Source: Mucilaginibacter empetricola
GTDB taxonomy: Bacteria > Bacteroidota > Bacteroidia > Sphingobacteriales > Sphingobacteriaceae
Length of the DNA: 64,000 bases
Direction: 5' to 3'
Assembly: GCF_024808665.1 (NCBI RefSeq)
Contig: NZ_JANUBZ010000010.1
Coordinates: 124,001-188,000, forward strand
This document shows positions 36,326-45,352 of this stretch, piece by piece; the stretch's first letter is position 1, and every line of letters starts with the position of its first letter. The notes under the pieces are model-generated. The model was not told the origin of the DNA. It searched no databases and saw nothing but the letters and a program-made list of their open reading frames with translations. The translations under genes were made by a program, and so were the position numbers.

Positions 36326-36871
36326 ATGTTAACTATAGGACAAAAATTTCCTGACTTTTCTAAAACCGCAGTGGTTAGTATCGAAAAAGGTAAAGAGTTT
36401 GAAACCATCACTTCTGAGTTCCTGGTGAACGACGAAAATGTGTGGACAGTAATGTTCTGGTGGCCAAAGGATTTTACTTTTGTTTGCCCTACAGAAATTG
36501 CTGAATTCAACAAAAGCTACGGCGAATTCCGCGATCGTGATACCCGTTTAATTGGTGCCTCAACTGATACTGAATTTGTTCACGCTGCATGGAGAAGAGA
36601 TCACGCTGATTTGCGCGACCTTAAATTCCCAATGCTTGCTGATACTTCAAAATCATTAGCTGAAGACTTAGGCATATTAGAGCCAAATGAAAAAATTGCT
36701 TACCGTGCTACTTTCATTATCGACCCTACCGGCATTATCCGTTGGGTATCTGTTAACGACTTAAGCGTAGGCCGTAACGTTAAAGAAGTTTTACGCGTAC
36801 TTGACGGTTTGCAAACAGATGAACTTTGCCCTTGCAACTGGGTTAAAGGCGAAGAAACTATCACCGTATAA
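36326..36871 (+). CDS. ahpC: Peroxiredoxin, AhpC type with three conserved Cys
   Basis: 181 residues from the ATG at 36326 (an upstream in-frame GTG-like extension from 36287 lacks family similarity). Peroxidatic Cys54 in DFTFVCPTEIAEF, with the Arg-bearing FIIDPTGIIRW segment, and two C-terminal resolving cysteines, Cys168 and Cys170, in DELCPCNW. Mycobacterial AhpC has the same C-P-C ending and is reduced by AhpD, and the next gene here is an AhpD-like protein. It detoxifies hydrogen peroxide and organic hydroperoxides in the cytosol. A palindrome and -7 box lie upstream, and a terminator downstream, before the AhpD gene. Confidence 0.95.
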   Translation: MLTIGQKFPDFSKTAVVSIEKGKEFETITSEFLVNDENVWTVMFWWPKDFTFVCPTEIAEFNKSYGEFRDRDTRLIGASTDTEFVHAAWRRDHADLRDLKFPMLADTSKSLAEDLGILEPNEKIAYRATFIIDPTGIIRWVSVNDLSVGRNVKEVLRVLDGLQTDELCPCNWVKGEETITV

Positions 36872-36888
36872 TTTATATCTGCATATGG

Positions 36889-36919
36889 TCCCCGTATTGA
36901 TATAATGCGGGGATTTTTT
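36889..36919 (+). terminator. Terminator or attenuator after ahpC
   Basis: TCCCCG (36889-36894) pairs with CGGGGA (36908-36913), followed by six T (36914-36919). It lies only 18 bases after the ahpC stop and 20 before the AhpD-like start, so it probably lowers read-through into that gene. Confidence 0.75.
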
Positions 36920-36938
36920 ATACCAAATAATTTAGAAA

Positions 36939-37523
36939 ATGAACGAATCTACCGAATTAATAACCGAGCTTTTGCAAGGCCTGGCTATTGATACTGCATA
37001 CCGTAACAGCAGCTTAACGCTGCTTGAAAAAGGCGAATCGCGTTATTTACGCGATTTAAAGCTGAACTTTACCAGCACACTAACTTCTGAGCATCTGAGT
37101 ACAAAAGAGTGCGCGTTATTGGGTCTCTCAACAGCTGTAAATAATAACAATACCATTTTAACGGACTTCTTTACCCGTTATGCTGAAGAGCAAGGAGCTA
37201 CCCCCGCCGAAAACGGCGAAGCTGTGGGCTGTGCTTCACTTTTAGCATCAAACAATGTGTTTTACCGTTTCCGTCACTTCACCCAAAAGGAAAAGTATAC
37301 ACAAATACCGGCACGTATCCGCATGCAGCTGATGATGAAGCCTGTAACCGGTAAAGAATTTTTTGAATTGATGAGCCTGGCCATATCCGCGGTTAATGGT
37401 TGCGAAATGTGTGTAAATGCACATGAAGACTCCCTTATAAAATTAAATACTACAGAAGAACGTATTTTTGATGCTGTAAGAATTGCGTCGCTGGTTACCT
37501 CTTTTGGGAAAGTTATATTTTAA
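36939..37523 (+). CDS. ahpD: AhpD-like carboxymuconolactone decarboxylase family protein
   Basis: 194 residues. The CMD/AhpD core is SAVNGCEMCVNAHEDSL at about 151-167, with redox Cys155 and Cys158 and proton-relay His162; the family Glu is in the preceding helix. Mycobacterial AhpD has the same NGCxxCxxAHE signature and passes electrons to AhpC. Its position 67 bases after the three-Cys AhpC gene supports pairing; a terminator hairpin between them would give less AhpD than AhpC. A terminator also follows. Whether the electron donor is dihydrolipoamide, as in mycobacteria, is inference, but sucB lies just upstream of the pair. Confidence 0.9.
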   Translation: MNESTELITELLQGLAIDTAYRNSSLTLLEKGESRYLRDLKLNFTSTLTSEHLSTKECALLGLSTAVNNNNTILTDFFTRYAEEQGATPAENGEAVGCASLLASNNVFYRFRHFTQKEKYTQIPARIRMQLMMKPVTGKEFFELMSLAISAVNGCEMCVNAHEDSLIKLNTTEERIFDAVRIASLVTSFGKVIF

Positions 37524-37543
37524 GAAAAATAGTACCATAGCAT

Positions 37544-37588
37544 AGCTACATGGATAAGTCTGTTTATAAGATTTATTCATGTAGCTTT
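37544..37588 (+). terminator. Terminator of ahpD
   Basis: AGCTACATG (37544-37552) pairs with CATGTAGCT (37578-37586), followed by TTT; the loop adds AT pairing (GATAA/TTATT). 21 bases after the stop. Confidence 0.75.
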
Positions 37589-37682
37589 TCTGTTTGATGG
37601 ACCTCTCGTTTTTCGATTTCTGCTATAGTCGTTCTGACTAATAAATCCTCCCATCGAGCCCTTAGCCTTATTGGTTTTATGC

Positions 37683-37690
37683 TAACTTTG
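37683..37690 (+). promoter_or_regulatory. Bacteroidota -7 box for GT39 gene
   Basis: TAACTTTG matches TAnnTTTG, 24 bases before the ATG at 37715. Confidence 0.4.
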
Positions 37691-37714
37691 CAGTTCAAAC
37701 TCACCGCATAATAA

Positions 37715-39433
37715 ATGACTGACGGCGCCCTAAATAAATCATCACAATCAAACAAGATCGTTTTTTATTTTCTGCTGTTCTGGACAATATTGAATGCCAT
37801 ACAGGCCTCTACACTCGAGCTCCAGGGCGATGAAGCTTACTACTGGCTTTATTCCCGTTACCTGGATTGGGGTTATTTTGACCATCCCCCAATGGTGGCG
37901 CTTTTTATCCGCATAGGCGATAGCATAATGCACAATGAATTTGGGTTACGCATGCTTACGGTATTGGCAAGTTCGGCATCGGTGTACCTGTTATGGCTCA
38001 TTTTAAAAAAATATGCGGTTGACGCGGTAGCATTTGTATTGGTGATATCGGGCATTTTTATATTTCATATTTATGGTTTTACTACTACGCCCGATGCGCC
38101 ACTGTTCTTTTTCACCGTCCTGTTTTATTTCTTCTATCAGCGATACATTAATGAGGATAAACTCTGGTTAGCCCTGATACTGGCTTTAGTAATTGCCGGG
38201 CTATTATACAGTAAATACAATGGCGTATTGGTAATAGGTTTTACACTGCTGGCCAATTTAAAATTGTTAAAACGATGGTCGTTTTGGGTAATAGTAGTAT
38301 TGGCGCTGGCATTGTATGCGCCTCACATTGTTTGGCAGGCACAACACGGCTATCCATCGGTTAATTATCATTTGTTTGAACGCTCTGCCGATCATTACAG
38401 CTTTTTAAATACCTTTTCATATATCCCAGGGCAGCTGTTGATGGCCGGCCCGCTGATTGGTTGGTTCCTGTTTTGTAAGGCTTTTACCGTAAAAATAAAG
38501 GATGCCTTTATCAGGTGCCTGCTGGTTAACTGTTTGGGTACTTTTATATTCTTTTTAATCAGTAGCGCCAGGGGTGAGGTTCAGCCACAATGGACGTTTA
38601 TTTTATTTGCTCCACTGGTAATGCTGGTGCTTATCCACTTTAAACAAGGGGGCGGCAAACCTAAATGGTTTATGCCTTTGGCTATTGTTAACTTGAGTAT
38701 TATTATAATAGTGAGGGTGATAATTATTGCCGGTTTTGGCTTTGCTAAAACTTACGGGCATTTAAAAAGCTATTATGGATTTAAAGAATGGGCAAACGTA
38801 ATAAAACATAAGGCTGGTGATGCTTATGTGGTGATGATAGAGGGTTTTCAAAATCCATCCAAATATGATTACTATACCAACAGCCTGAAATGCTTTGCTT
38901 ACGATACCCGCTATTATCGCCTTACACAGTTTGATATTTGGCCGATGGAAGATAGTTTGCAGCATAAGCGGGTATATTATCTTACTTACTATCCAATAAA
39001 AGGTCTGTCGACTGACACTATTAAATTACCTGCCGGGATATGGTACGGTGGTTGGGTTAATGATGTACGTACTTATCAAAAAGTAAAGTTTGAAACATCG
39101 TTGATTAAAATAAAAGCTATAGCCGGGCAAAAAATCAAGTTCGACTTAAAAATAACCAACCCGTATCCATATGCTATAGATTTTGGCAGAAAGGGATATG
39201 ACCATGAAGCAGTAATGGATGCCTGTTTTTTTAAAGGCGATACCCTGGTTACCACACAAAAAGCCCCTGACAGTTTTACTGATATTAAACTACAGCCGGG
39301 CGATAGTACACACTATCCCTTCACGTTAATTGTACCGCCTCAAAAGGGTAATTTTGATGTGATCTTTTCTATTCGCACTGATCCTTTTCCGGGTAGCAAA
39401 AACAGCCGGATAATTAAGTTGATGATAAACTAA
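37715..39433 (+). CDS. GT39-family glycosyltransferase (ArnT/PMT-like)
   Basis: 572 residues. The ArnT-like N-terminal half: a first helix, then the acidic loop LELQGDEAYYWLYSRYLDWGYFDHPPM (Asp-Glu for the lipid-phosphate sugar donor), followed by about eleven further transmembrane helices to residue ~345. The C-terminal soluble part (about 350-572) has a beta-rich segment near 445-572. Such enzymes transfer a sugar from a polyprenyl-phosphate carrier to a surface glycan, lipid or protein on the periplasmic side. Monocistronic, bounded by a terminator shared with the convergent gene. Acceptor unknown. Confidence 0.92.
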   Translation: MTDGALNKSSQSNKIVFYFLLFWTILNAIQASTLELQGDEAYYWLYSRYLDWGYFDHPPMVALFIRIGDSIMHNEFGLRMLTVLASSASVYLLWLILKKYAVDAVAFVLVISGIFIFHIYGFTTTPDAPLFFFTVLFYFFYQRYINEDKLWLALILALVIAGLLYSKYNGVLVIGFTLLANLKLLKRWSFWVIVVLALALYAPHIVWQAQHGYPSVNYHLFERSADHYSFLNTFSYIPGQLLMAGPLIGWFLFCKAFTVKIKDAFIRCLLVNCLGTFIFFLISSARGEVQPQWTFILFAPLVMLVLIHFKQGGGKPKWFMPLAIVNLSIIIIVRVIIIAGFGFAKTYGHLKSYYGFKEWANVIKHKAGDAYVVMIEGFQNPSKYDYYTNSLKCFAYDTRYYRLTQFDIWPMEDSLQHKRVYYLTYYPIKGLSTDTIKLPAGIWYGGWVNDVRTYQKVKFETSLIKIKAIAGQKIKFDLKITNPYPYAIDFGRKGYDHEAVMDACFFKGDTLVTTQKAPDSFTDIKLQPGDSTHYPFTLIVPPQKGNFDVIFSIRTDPFPGSKNSRIIKLMIN

Positions 39434-39443
39434 AACGGTATAA

Positions 39444-39482
39444 AAAAAGAAACCCCTTAGTATCACTAAGGGGTTTCTTTTT
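39444..39482. terminator. Bidirectional terminator
   Basis: A perfect 17-bp stem (arms 39444-39460 and 39466-39482, core AAACCCCTTAG/CTAAGGGGTTT) with T-tracts on both strands sits between the convergent GT39 and outer-membrane genes. Confidence 0.9.
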
Positions 39483-39495
39483 AAGATTTTAATAC

Positions 39496-40608
39496 TTAAT
39501 CAGGATCTTTGAATCTGGCAATTTTTTTCCGGCCAATATCGTAAACCATCCTGAAGCCAGGTTCGCTATCTGTTAAACGTGCAGGCGATTGATACAGGGC
39601 CAAAAAGAACTGCCCCTTTAAATGTTTGCCTATAAACGCTGTATACATAAAATCGGCACGATTAAAAATAGGTTTGGTATAAAACGGATCGGCATAAGTT
39701 AAATCACTTGGATCGCCATCATAAAACTGATCCTCAAGCGAGAAGCGCTTGTATCCAATATAAACTGTGGCTACAAATCCATACGATGCCTGGAACTGAT
39801 ATTGCGAACGTGTGCGATGTTCTGTTAACTGCCCGCCTGCTTCAAATCGTAAAGAGTCGAATATAGTTTTATGGCTATAATCCAAACCTAAACGTAATTG
39901 GGCGCCTCCGCTATCCTGAATGTCGGCAGCTGTATCACTTTTTGAACCTGCATTGTGTTCAAATAAGAAAGCATGAGAGATATAAAACGCATGACCCGGA
40001 TTAGGATAGAAAATACCCAATTCGCCCGCCATAAACTGGTTTCTGTTGGTAGGTGTTTGGCGGCTTATCCAATCAATAAAGCCGGTTTCGAAGCCAAATT
40101 TGCTCTTAATACGCAATAATAAACCCTCCACATTGGGGCGATAGTATTGAGCGGAGTCAACATTGTATAATCCGCGGGGCAATTGAAGTAAGCTATCGCG
40201 CGGAAACTCACCGGCGTTAAACAAAATATTTTTATTTTGAAATTTGTAATAAGCAACCGGATTTACCTGAACAAAATAGGGTACGCCTCCAAATTCGTGC
40301 AGTGCATTGGTACCCACAACAAAGCTATTCAAACTATCAACGTTATAACCAACATCAATGGCTGTGCGTGTTCCCGAATTGGTTTTGCGTAAAGGAATTA
40401 AAGCATCATATTCATGGTCATCCAAAAATGCAAGCCCGTTGAAATGGATATCAAGTGTGCTGTATTTTACCGGGGCTGGTGCAATTTTTGATAATTTGGT
40501 AGTATCAGTTTTAGTTGTTACCTGGGTTTTAGTTGAGGAGTACTGCGCAAACGAGGCAGAGGCAACAAATAAAGAAGCAAATACAATAGCGTAAATCTTT
40601 TTAATCAT
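39496..40608 (-). CDS. Outer-membrane protein, unknown
   Basis: 370 residues with a signal peptide (MIKKIYAIVFASLFVASASF, cleavage after FAQ). The rest is rich in short amphipathic strands with aromatic girdles (for example GFETGFIDWISRQ, FYISHAFLFEHNAG, AQLRLGLDYSHK, SYGFVATVYIGYKRFSLEDQFYDGD and MYTAFIGKHLKGQFFLALY), consistent with an outer-membrane barrel of about 12-16 strands. No family name is recognised and no enzymatic motif is visible. It is convergent with the glycosyltransferase and downstream of the head-GIN gene, which has its own strong terminator, so it is transcribed separately. Confidence 0.75.
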   Translation of the reverse strand: MIKKIYAIVFASLFVASASFAQYSSTKTQVTTKTDTTKLSKIAPAPVKYSTLDIHFNGLAFLDDHEYDALIPLRKTNSGTRTAIDVGYNVDSLNSFVVGTNALHEFGGVPYFVQVNPVAYYKFQNKNILFNAGEFPRDSLLQLPRGLYNVDSAQYYRPNVEGLLLRIKSKFGFETGFIDWISRQTPTNRNQFMAGELGIFYPNPGHAFYISHAFLFEHNAGSKSDTAADIQDSGGAQLRLGLDYSHKTIFDSLRFEAGGQLTEHRTRSQYQFQASYGFVATVYIGYKRFSLEDQFYDGDPSDLTYADPFYTKPIFNRADFMYTAFIGKHLKGQFFLALYQSPARLTDSEPGFRMVYDIGRKKIARFKDPD

Positions 40609-40709
40609 ATAGAGGTATTTGGGCGGTAAAATTACAACTATTAGCTGAAAAGCCTAACGTCATTGTCCTGTTATCCGTCACGAACACATCACAATATTAA
40701 GTTTCCTGA

Positions 40710-40750
40710 TTATTTACAGGCGAATTGATAATCAATTCGCCTGTAAATAA
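40710..40750 (-). terminator. Strong hairpin terminator of head-GIN gene
   Basis: Perfect 19-bp arms (40710-40728 and 40732-40750, core ACAGGCGAATTGA/TCAATTCGCCTGT) around TAA, 9 bases beyond the stop. T-rich distal arm on the minus strand. Confidence 0.75.
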
Positions 40751-40758
40751 ATAATAAT

Positions 40759-41496
40759 TTAGAATCTTGAAATATCTCCGCTGCCTGTTTTTGAGCTGGA
40801 TACATTACGCGCAGCACCGGTATAATGAATGTCGCCCGAACCGTGAACAGCGGCATCAATTTTGTCGCTGGCATTGATCTCAGCGTCACCAGAGCCTGAA
40901 ACGCGTACTGCAGTATTTACAGTAAGCAGGTTTTTAGCGTTATAATCACCCGAGCCTACAAGATCAATAGTTGAATTTCCGGCATGGCCCGATAAGCTCA
41001 TATCACCCGAACCGGTAATACTGCACTCCAATGTTTTGGCATCTACTTTGCCTACCATGTCGCCCGAGCCACTGATTTTTAATTTTAAAGAATTAGCCGA
41101 GATGCCATTTCTAAAGGCAACATCGCCCGAGCCGGAAATGTAAACGCTATTGATATCCTTTACGTTGACATATATAATTATCTTTTTATGATGACCCCAC
41201 CAGTTGCCCCAGTCCCAGCTATCGTGCTTGTTGTAAATTTTTAAAACGCCGCCATTTACTTCCGTTATAATGTGCTCCATCACATCGGCAGGCGCTTCTA
41301 CCTTTACCGATTCTGTACCGCTTTGGGTTATTTGCACATCAAATGAACCGGCAACATTTACAGCATTGAAACCCGAAAGATGGCGGTCAACGATATCGGC
41401 AACACGGGTTTTAACAATTGGCGTTGGTACGGCATAGGTATAGCCGCAGCTTGCTAAAAGAGCCGAGGCCAGTAAGAGTTTATTCATTAATTTCAT
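40759..41496 (-). CDS. Head-GIN domain protein (DUF2807), secreted
   Basis: 245 residues with a signal peptide (MKLMNKLLLASALLASCGYTYA). The head-GIN/DUF2807 domain follows: an N-terminal strand pair (FNAVNVAGSFDVQI, SVKVEAPADVMEHI), then a right-handed beta-helix with seven copies of a GSGD turn between short strands (GSGDVAF, GSGDMVG, GSGDMSL, GSGDYN, GSGDAE, GSGDIH, GSGDIS). The family is widespread in Bacteroidota and presumed to bind or be displayed at the cell surface; function is not known. A TATATTTG -7 box lies 51 bases upstream. The Cys in the signal is not a good lipobox. Confidence 0.92.
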   Translation of the reverse strand: MKLMNKLLLASALLASCGYTYAVPTPIVKTRVADIVDRHLSGFNAVNVAGSFDVQITQSGTESVKVEAPADVMEHIITEVNGGVLKIYNKHDSWDWGNWWGHHKKIIIYVNVKDINSVYISGSGDVAFRNGISANSLKLKISGSGDMVGKVDAKTLECSITGSGDMSLSGHAGNSTIDLVGSGDYNAKNLLTVNTAVRVSGSGDAEINASDKIDAAVHGSGDIHYTGAARNVSSSKTGSGDISRF

Positions 41497-41546
41497 AATG
41501 CATCAGTTTTGAAAATAAGACGTGGTAAAACTTAATAAGGTTGCAG

Positions 41547-41554
41547 CAAATATA
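41547..41554 (-). promoter_or_regulatory. Bacteroidota -7 box for head-GIN gene
   Basis: Minus strand TATATTTG matches TAnnTTTG exactly, 51 bases before the ATG. Confidence 0.45.
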
Positions 41555-41589
41555 AAATAATGATGCGTGACAATAGCCTGTACAAAAAT

Positions 41590-41621
41590 AAAGCCCGGTG
41601 AGTTTAAATTCACCGGGCTTT
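41590..41621 (-). terminator. Terminator of M1 peptidase gene
   Basis: AAAGCCCGGTGA (41590-41601) pairs with TCACCGGGCTTT (41610-41621); the T-run on the minus strand continues TATTTTTG. 25 bases beyond the peptidase stop. Confidence 0.88.
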
Positions 41622-41645
41622 GGTATAGTTTTCGGTAATTACCGC

Positions 41646-43301
41646 TTAGTCTATCAATACGCCTATGTAATAATTAAAGGTATCTACCTCAATATTAGTT
41701 TTATCGGCACCGGTAAGTTCAACAGGTTTAAATTCAGTTGTTGGTGTAATGAATTGATATTTGCCACCTTTTATTCTTACTTTAACCGGCATACTAAACT
41801 CTTTTACATCAGCTATCCAGCGGCAATATAACTTGCCACGTATAAACATAAAGTTTAAAATAGGGATGTTTTTATAATGCAAATACTGATCAAAAACAGG
41901 ATTAAGATTTAACCCCGCCTGCTGAGTGATATAGTTTACAATTTGATCGTAAGTAACCGTTTGATGATAAAAGGTTTTGTTTAGGCCGCGTAATATGCTG
42001 CGCCATTTTTCATCATCATTTATAATGGTACGTACCATATTAAGCAGGTTGCCGCCTTTGTAGTACATATCTTCCGATCCTTCTTTATTAACATTATAAG
42101 GGCCAACAATAGGACGATCATTTTCAATAGCCATCCTGGTGCCGTGCACATATTCTTGCCCGGCCTGTTTGCCATAGCGCTGCTCCACAAATAACGATTC
42201 GGAATAATTGGTAAAGCTTTCATGGATCCACATATCAGCAATATCTTTTGAGGTGATATTGTTGCCGAACCACTCGTGCCCGCTTTCGTGTACGATGATA
42301 AAATCCCACTTCAAACCCCATCCGGTTCCCGAAAGATCACGACCAAGATAACCGTTCAGGTAATGATTGCCATAAGCAGTGCCGCTTTGGTGTTCCATAC
42401 CCAGGTGTGGTGTTTCTATCAGTTTATAGCCGTCTTCGTAAAAAGGATAGGGGCCAAACCAGTATTCAAAGGCCTTGATCATATCCCTTACGTTTTCGCC
42501 AAATTGTTTTTTGGCTTTATCAAGGTTATAGGTCAGCACCCAATAGTCTAGTGTTAAATTGCCTTTTTCGCCGGCGTAGTTGTCACTAAAATGGGTGTAT
42601 TTACCAATGTTAGCTTCAATGTCATAATTGTTGATGGGGTTAGCTACAAACCAGTCAAACCGGGTGTAGCCGTTTTGCAGGTCGGTAACTTTACGCAGTC
42701 GCCCGTTTGAAACATCCTGCAAGCCGGTCGGTACACTAATGCTTATTAAGGCGCTATCAACTTCATCATACTGATGATCTTTATTGGGCCACCAAATACT
42801 GGCGCCTACACCCTGACAGGCTGTTGCCACCCAGGGATTACCGATAGAATCTTTAGTGAAAACAACACCACCATCCCATGGCGCATGTTTGGCTACTGTC
42901 GGATTGCCGGAGTAATAAACTGTAAACTCATCTCTGCTGTCTTTTTTTATAGTTTTAGGGAAGGTTACAAAAACGGCATTGTACTCGCGGGTATAGGGTA
43001 ACTCTCGGCCTTTATAAACTACTTTTTCAACTTTAAGGTTTGCAAAAAGATCAAATTGCAGTTTAGTAAAATCCTGCGTAGCCGTAAACTTAAACAAGTT
43101 GCTGCCGCTGATAAATTTTTGATCGATATCAAACTTAACATCCAAATGGTAATAATTGATATCGTAACAGGTGCGCAAAGGGGTCAAGTTTCCGCGTAAT
43201 GAATCGGCACGGGTGAATTTTTCTTTTGGTGTGCCTAATTGCGCCTTTGCACTAAAGGTAATTAATGCAAGGGTGCAAATTAATAGGTTGTTTATTTTCA
43301 T
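41646..43301 (-). CDS. M1-family metallopeptidase (aminopeptidase-like)
   Basis: 551 residues with signal peptide to SAKAQ. N-terminal beta-saddle domain (about 40-235). In the thermolysin-like domain GMEHQSG (about 301-307) takes the place of the GAMEN exopeptidase motif, zinc site HESGH has His338 and His342 with catalytic Glu339, and Glu361 (WIHESFTNYSE) is the third ligand. There is no large C-terminal helical domain, unlike the full-length PepN type. A periplasmic or surface zinc aminopeptidase that trims peptides. Downstream is its terminator. The preceding gene on the strand, a CocE-type hydrolase, ends 45 bases away, so the two may be co-transcribed. Confidence 0.94.
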   Translation of the reverse strand: MKINNLLICTLALITFSAKAQLGTPKEKFTRADSLRGNLTPLRTCYDINYYHLDVKFDIDQKFISGSNLFKFTATQDFTKLQFDLFANLKVEKVVYKGRELPYTREYNAVFVTFPKTIKKDSRDEFTVYYSGNPTVAKHAPWDGGVVFTKDSIGNPWVATACQGVGASIWWPNKDHQYDEVDSALISISVPTGLQDVSNGRLRKVTDLQNGYTRFDWFVANPINNYDIEANIGKYTHFSDNYAGEKGNLTLDYWVLTYNLDKAKKQFGENVRDMIKAFEYWFGPYPFYEDGYKLIETPHLGMEHQSGTAYGNHYLNGYLGRDLSGTGWGLKWDFIIVHESGHEWFGNNITSKDIADMWIHESFTNYSESLFVEQRYGKQAGQEYVHGTRMAIENDRPIVGPYNVNKEGSEDMYYKGGNLLNMVRTIINDDEKWRSILRGLNKTFYHQTVTYDQIVNYITQQAGLNLNPVFDQYLHYKNIPILNFMFIRGKLYCRWIADVKEFSMPVKVRIKGGKYQFITPTTEFKPVELTGADKTNIEVDTFNYYIGVLID

Positions 43302-43346
43302 TAAATAATTTTTAACGGGTGAAAATTAACGATATACAACAATATT

Positions 43347-45218
43347 TTATTGCAATACAGTAACTTTTACACTCGATTTATTTGTGGCATCATGATATAT
43401 TCTGATAGTTGCTTTTTGAAAATCGGCATCTTTTGCCTGGTTAATATCTTCAAACTGCTGCGGATTACGATCAACTAGCGGGAACCAGGTATTTTGTACC
43501 TGAATCATAATACGGTGACCTTTTCTGAAGGTATGCGCAACATCCGGCAGATTATATTTTACCTCGGTTACTTTACCTGGCACAAAAGGCTCTGGTTTTT
43601 CGAACGAGTTACGGAATTTACCTCTGAAAATCTCACCACGTACCAGCATCTGGTAACCGGCTAAAGTTACATTTTTAGGGTTTGGTGTTGGATTAGGATA
43701 ATCATCAGGGAAAACGTCAATTACTTTCACTACATAATCTGCGTCTGTACCGCTTGTTGAAGTCAACAGATCTGCAATTACCGGACCAGTTAGGGTAATG
43801 TCATCTGTTAAGGCATCAGTTTGATAAACTTTTACATCAGGTCTGCGGCTTGCAAAACGTTGATCATCCAGCATATATTCTCTTGTACGGTGTGCTTGGA
43901 TACCGTCCTGATAAGGCACCGGTGAGTTTGGATCACTTACATATTCGTCAAAGCTATCAAAGGCATTTGGAGCATCAAATGACAGTTTGCCATTAGGTTG
44001 GAAGTAAAGTGTTTTTTCAACGGTGTTTTTTGGTGGCCACTCATTGAATTTCTTCCATTCGTTACTACCGCTGATAAATACGGTAGCTTTAGGCAAAGCC
44101 ATTTCGCCTTCGCCTTTCAGGTAATATTTAAAGAAAGGCAGCTCCACATTCTCCTGAAACCACAAACTTGTTTTTGAACCAAAATCCTGATCGCCAAAAA
44201 ACTGGCCTTCGCCGCGCTCCCAGCCACCGTGGAACCATGGGCCCATAACCAGCATGTTGTTATGTGTTGCCGGGTTTTGTTCTTCCAATGCTTTATACAC
44301 ATGCAGTGCACCAAAGCAATCTTCAGCATCAAAAAAGCCACCTACAACCATGGTTGCCGGAGTAATGTTTTTTAAATGCGGGCGGATGTTCATATCCTGC
44401 CAAAATTTATCATAAGTTGGGTGAGCCATCATATCATCCCAAAACTTCACAGAATCGCCAAAATAATTTTTCTTGTAGTTTGGTAATGCACCCAAATCAA
44501 GGTAAAACTTGTAGTTGTCGGTTACTTTTGATTTGATGCCGTTTTTAAATTCGGCGGGGGTAATAGGTTTTGGTCTCGGCACACCGAAAAAGGTAATAAA
44601 TGCAAAAGCATCCATCTGGAATAAAGCACCGTTGTGATGAAAATCATCGCCAATAAACCAGTCGGTAACCGGCGCCTGTGGCGATACAGCTTTTAACGCA
44701 GGGTGTGCATTTGGTAATGATGCTGTTGAGTAAAAGCCCGGGTATGAAATACCTTCGATACCAACTTTACCATTATTGTTCGGTAAGTTTTTTACCAGCC
44801 AGTCAATAGTATCGTAAGTGTCTGAGCTTTCGTCAATGTCTTTTTTGCTTTTTTTATTGTCGATGTTAGGGCGTACATCCACAAAATCGCCTTCGCTCAT
44901 CCATTTACCGCGAACATCCTGATAAACAAAAATAAAACCCTCTTTTTCAAGGAAATTATTTTGCCCCAACGATCTTTTATAAGCATTTGCCCCATAAGGT
45001 GCCACCGTGTAAGGCGTGCGCGTCATCAGGATGGGATACTTTTTTGATTGATCTTTTGGCAGATAGATGGAAGTGAAAAGGCGTTTACCATCGCGCATGG
45101 TGATGTAAGTTTCCATTTTAGTGTAATGATCTCTTACATACGAGGTGTCTTGGGGTGCCTGGGCAAAGGTAATAGAACACCATAGTGCCAGCCCGGCCAG
45201 GAGTAGCAGTTTTTTCAT
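43347..45218 (-). CDS. CocE/NonD-type X-Pro dipeptidyl-peptidase family hydrolase
   Basis: 623 residues with a signal peptide (MKKLLLLAGLALWCSITFAQ). The alpha/beta-hydrolase domain has oxyanion residues in TRTPYTVAPYG and FVYQDVRGKWMSEG, nucleophile Ser158 in EGISYPGFYS, the acid in FFDAEDC and His in MGPWFHGGW. A C-terminal jelly-roll domain (about 400-623, with YVYQTDALTDDITLTGPVIADLL) is shared with cocaine esterase and glutaryl-7-ACA acylase relatives. It may hydrolyse acyl or prolyl peptide bonds; the M1 peptidase downstream fits a peptide-utilisation pair. Specificity cannot be read. Confidence 0.92.
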   Translation of the reverse strand: MKKLLLLAGLALWCSITFAQAPQDTSYVRDHYTKMETYITMRDGKRLFTSIYLPKDQSKKYPILMTRTPYTVAPYGANAYKRSLGQNNFLEKEGFIFVYQDVRGKWMSEGDFVDVRPNIDNKKSKKDIDESSDTYDTIDWLVKNLPNNNGKVGIEGISYPGFYSTASLPNAHPALKAVSPQAPVTDWFIGDDFHHNGALFQMDAFAFITFFGVPRPKPITPAEFKNGIKSKVTDNYKFYLDLGALPNYKKNYFGDSVKFWDDMMAHPTYDKFWQDMNIRPHLKNITPATMVVGGFFDAEDCFGALHVYKALEEQNPATHNNMLVMGPWFHGGWERGEGQFFGDQDFGSKTSLWFQENVELPFFKYYLKGEGEMALPKATVFISGSNEWKKFNEWPPKNTVEKTLYFQPNGKLSFDAPNAFDSFDEYVSDPNSPVPYQDGIQAHRTREYMLDDQRFASRRPDVKVYQTDALTDDITLTGPVIADLLTSTSGTDADYVVKVIDVFPDDYPNPTPNPKNVTLAGYQMLVRGEIFRGKFRNSFEKPEPFVPGKVTEVKYNLPDVAHTFRKGHRIMIQVQNTWFPLVDRNPQQFEDINQAKDADFQKATIRIYHDATNKSSVKVTVLQ

Positions 45219-45352
45219 AATAATAATTTGGTCAGTTAATAGCTAATTAAGAGGCCTAATTTAATAAGTTAATTGATAATAAGCTATTGGTGATAATACT
45301 GTTACAATTACAGGCTTTAATTTAACCGGTTGTTAAATATTTATATGCGGTT

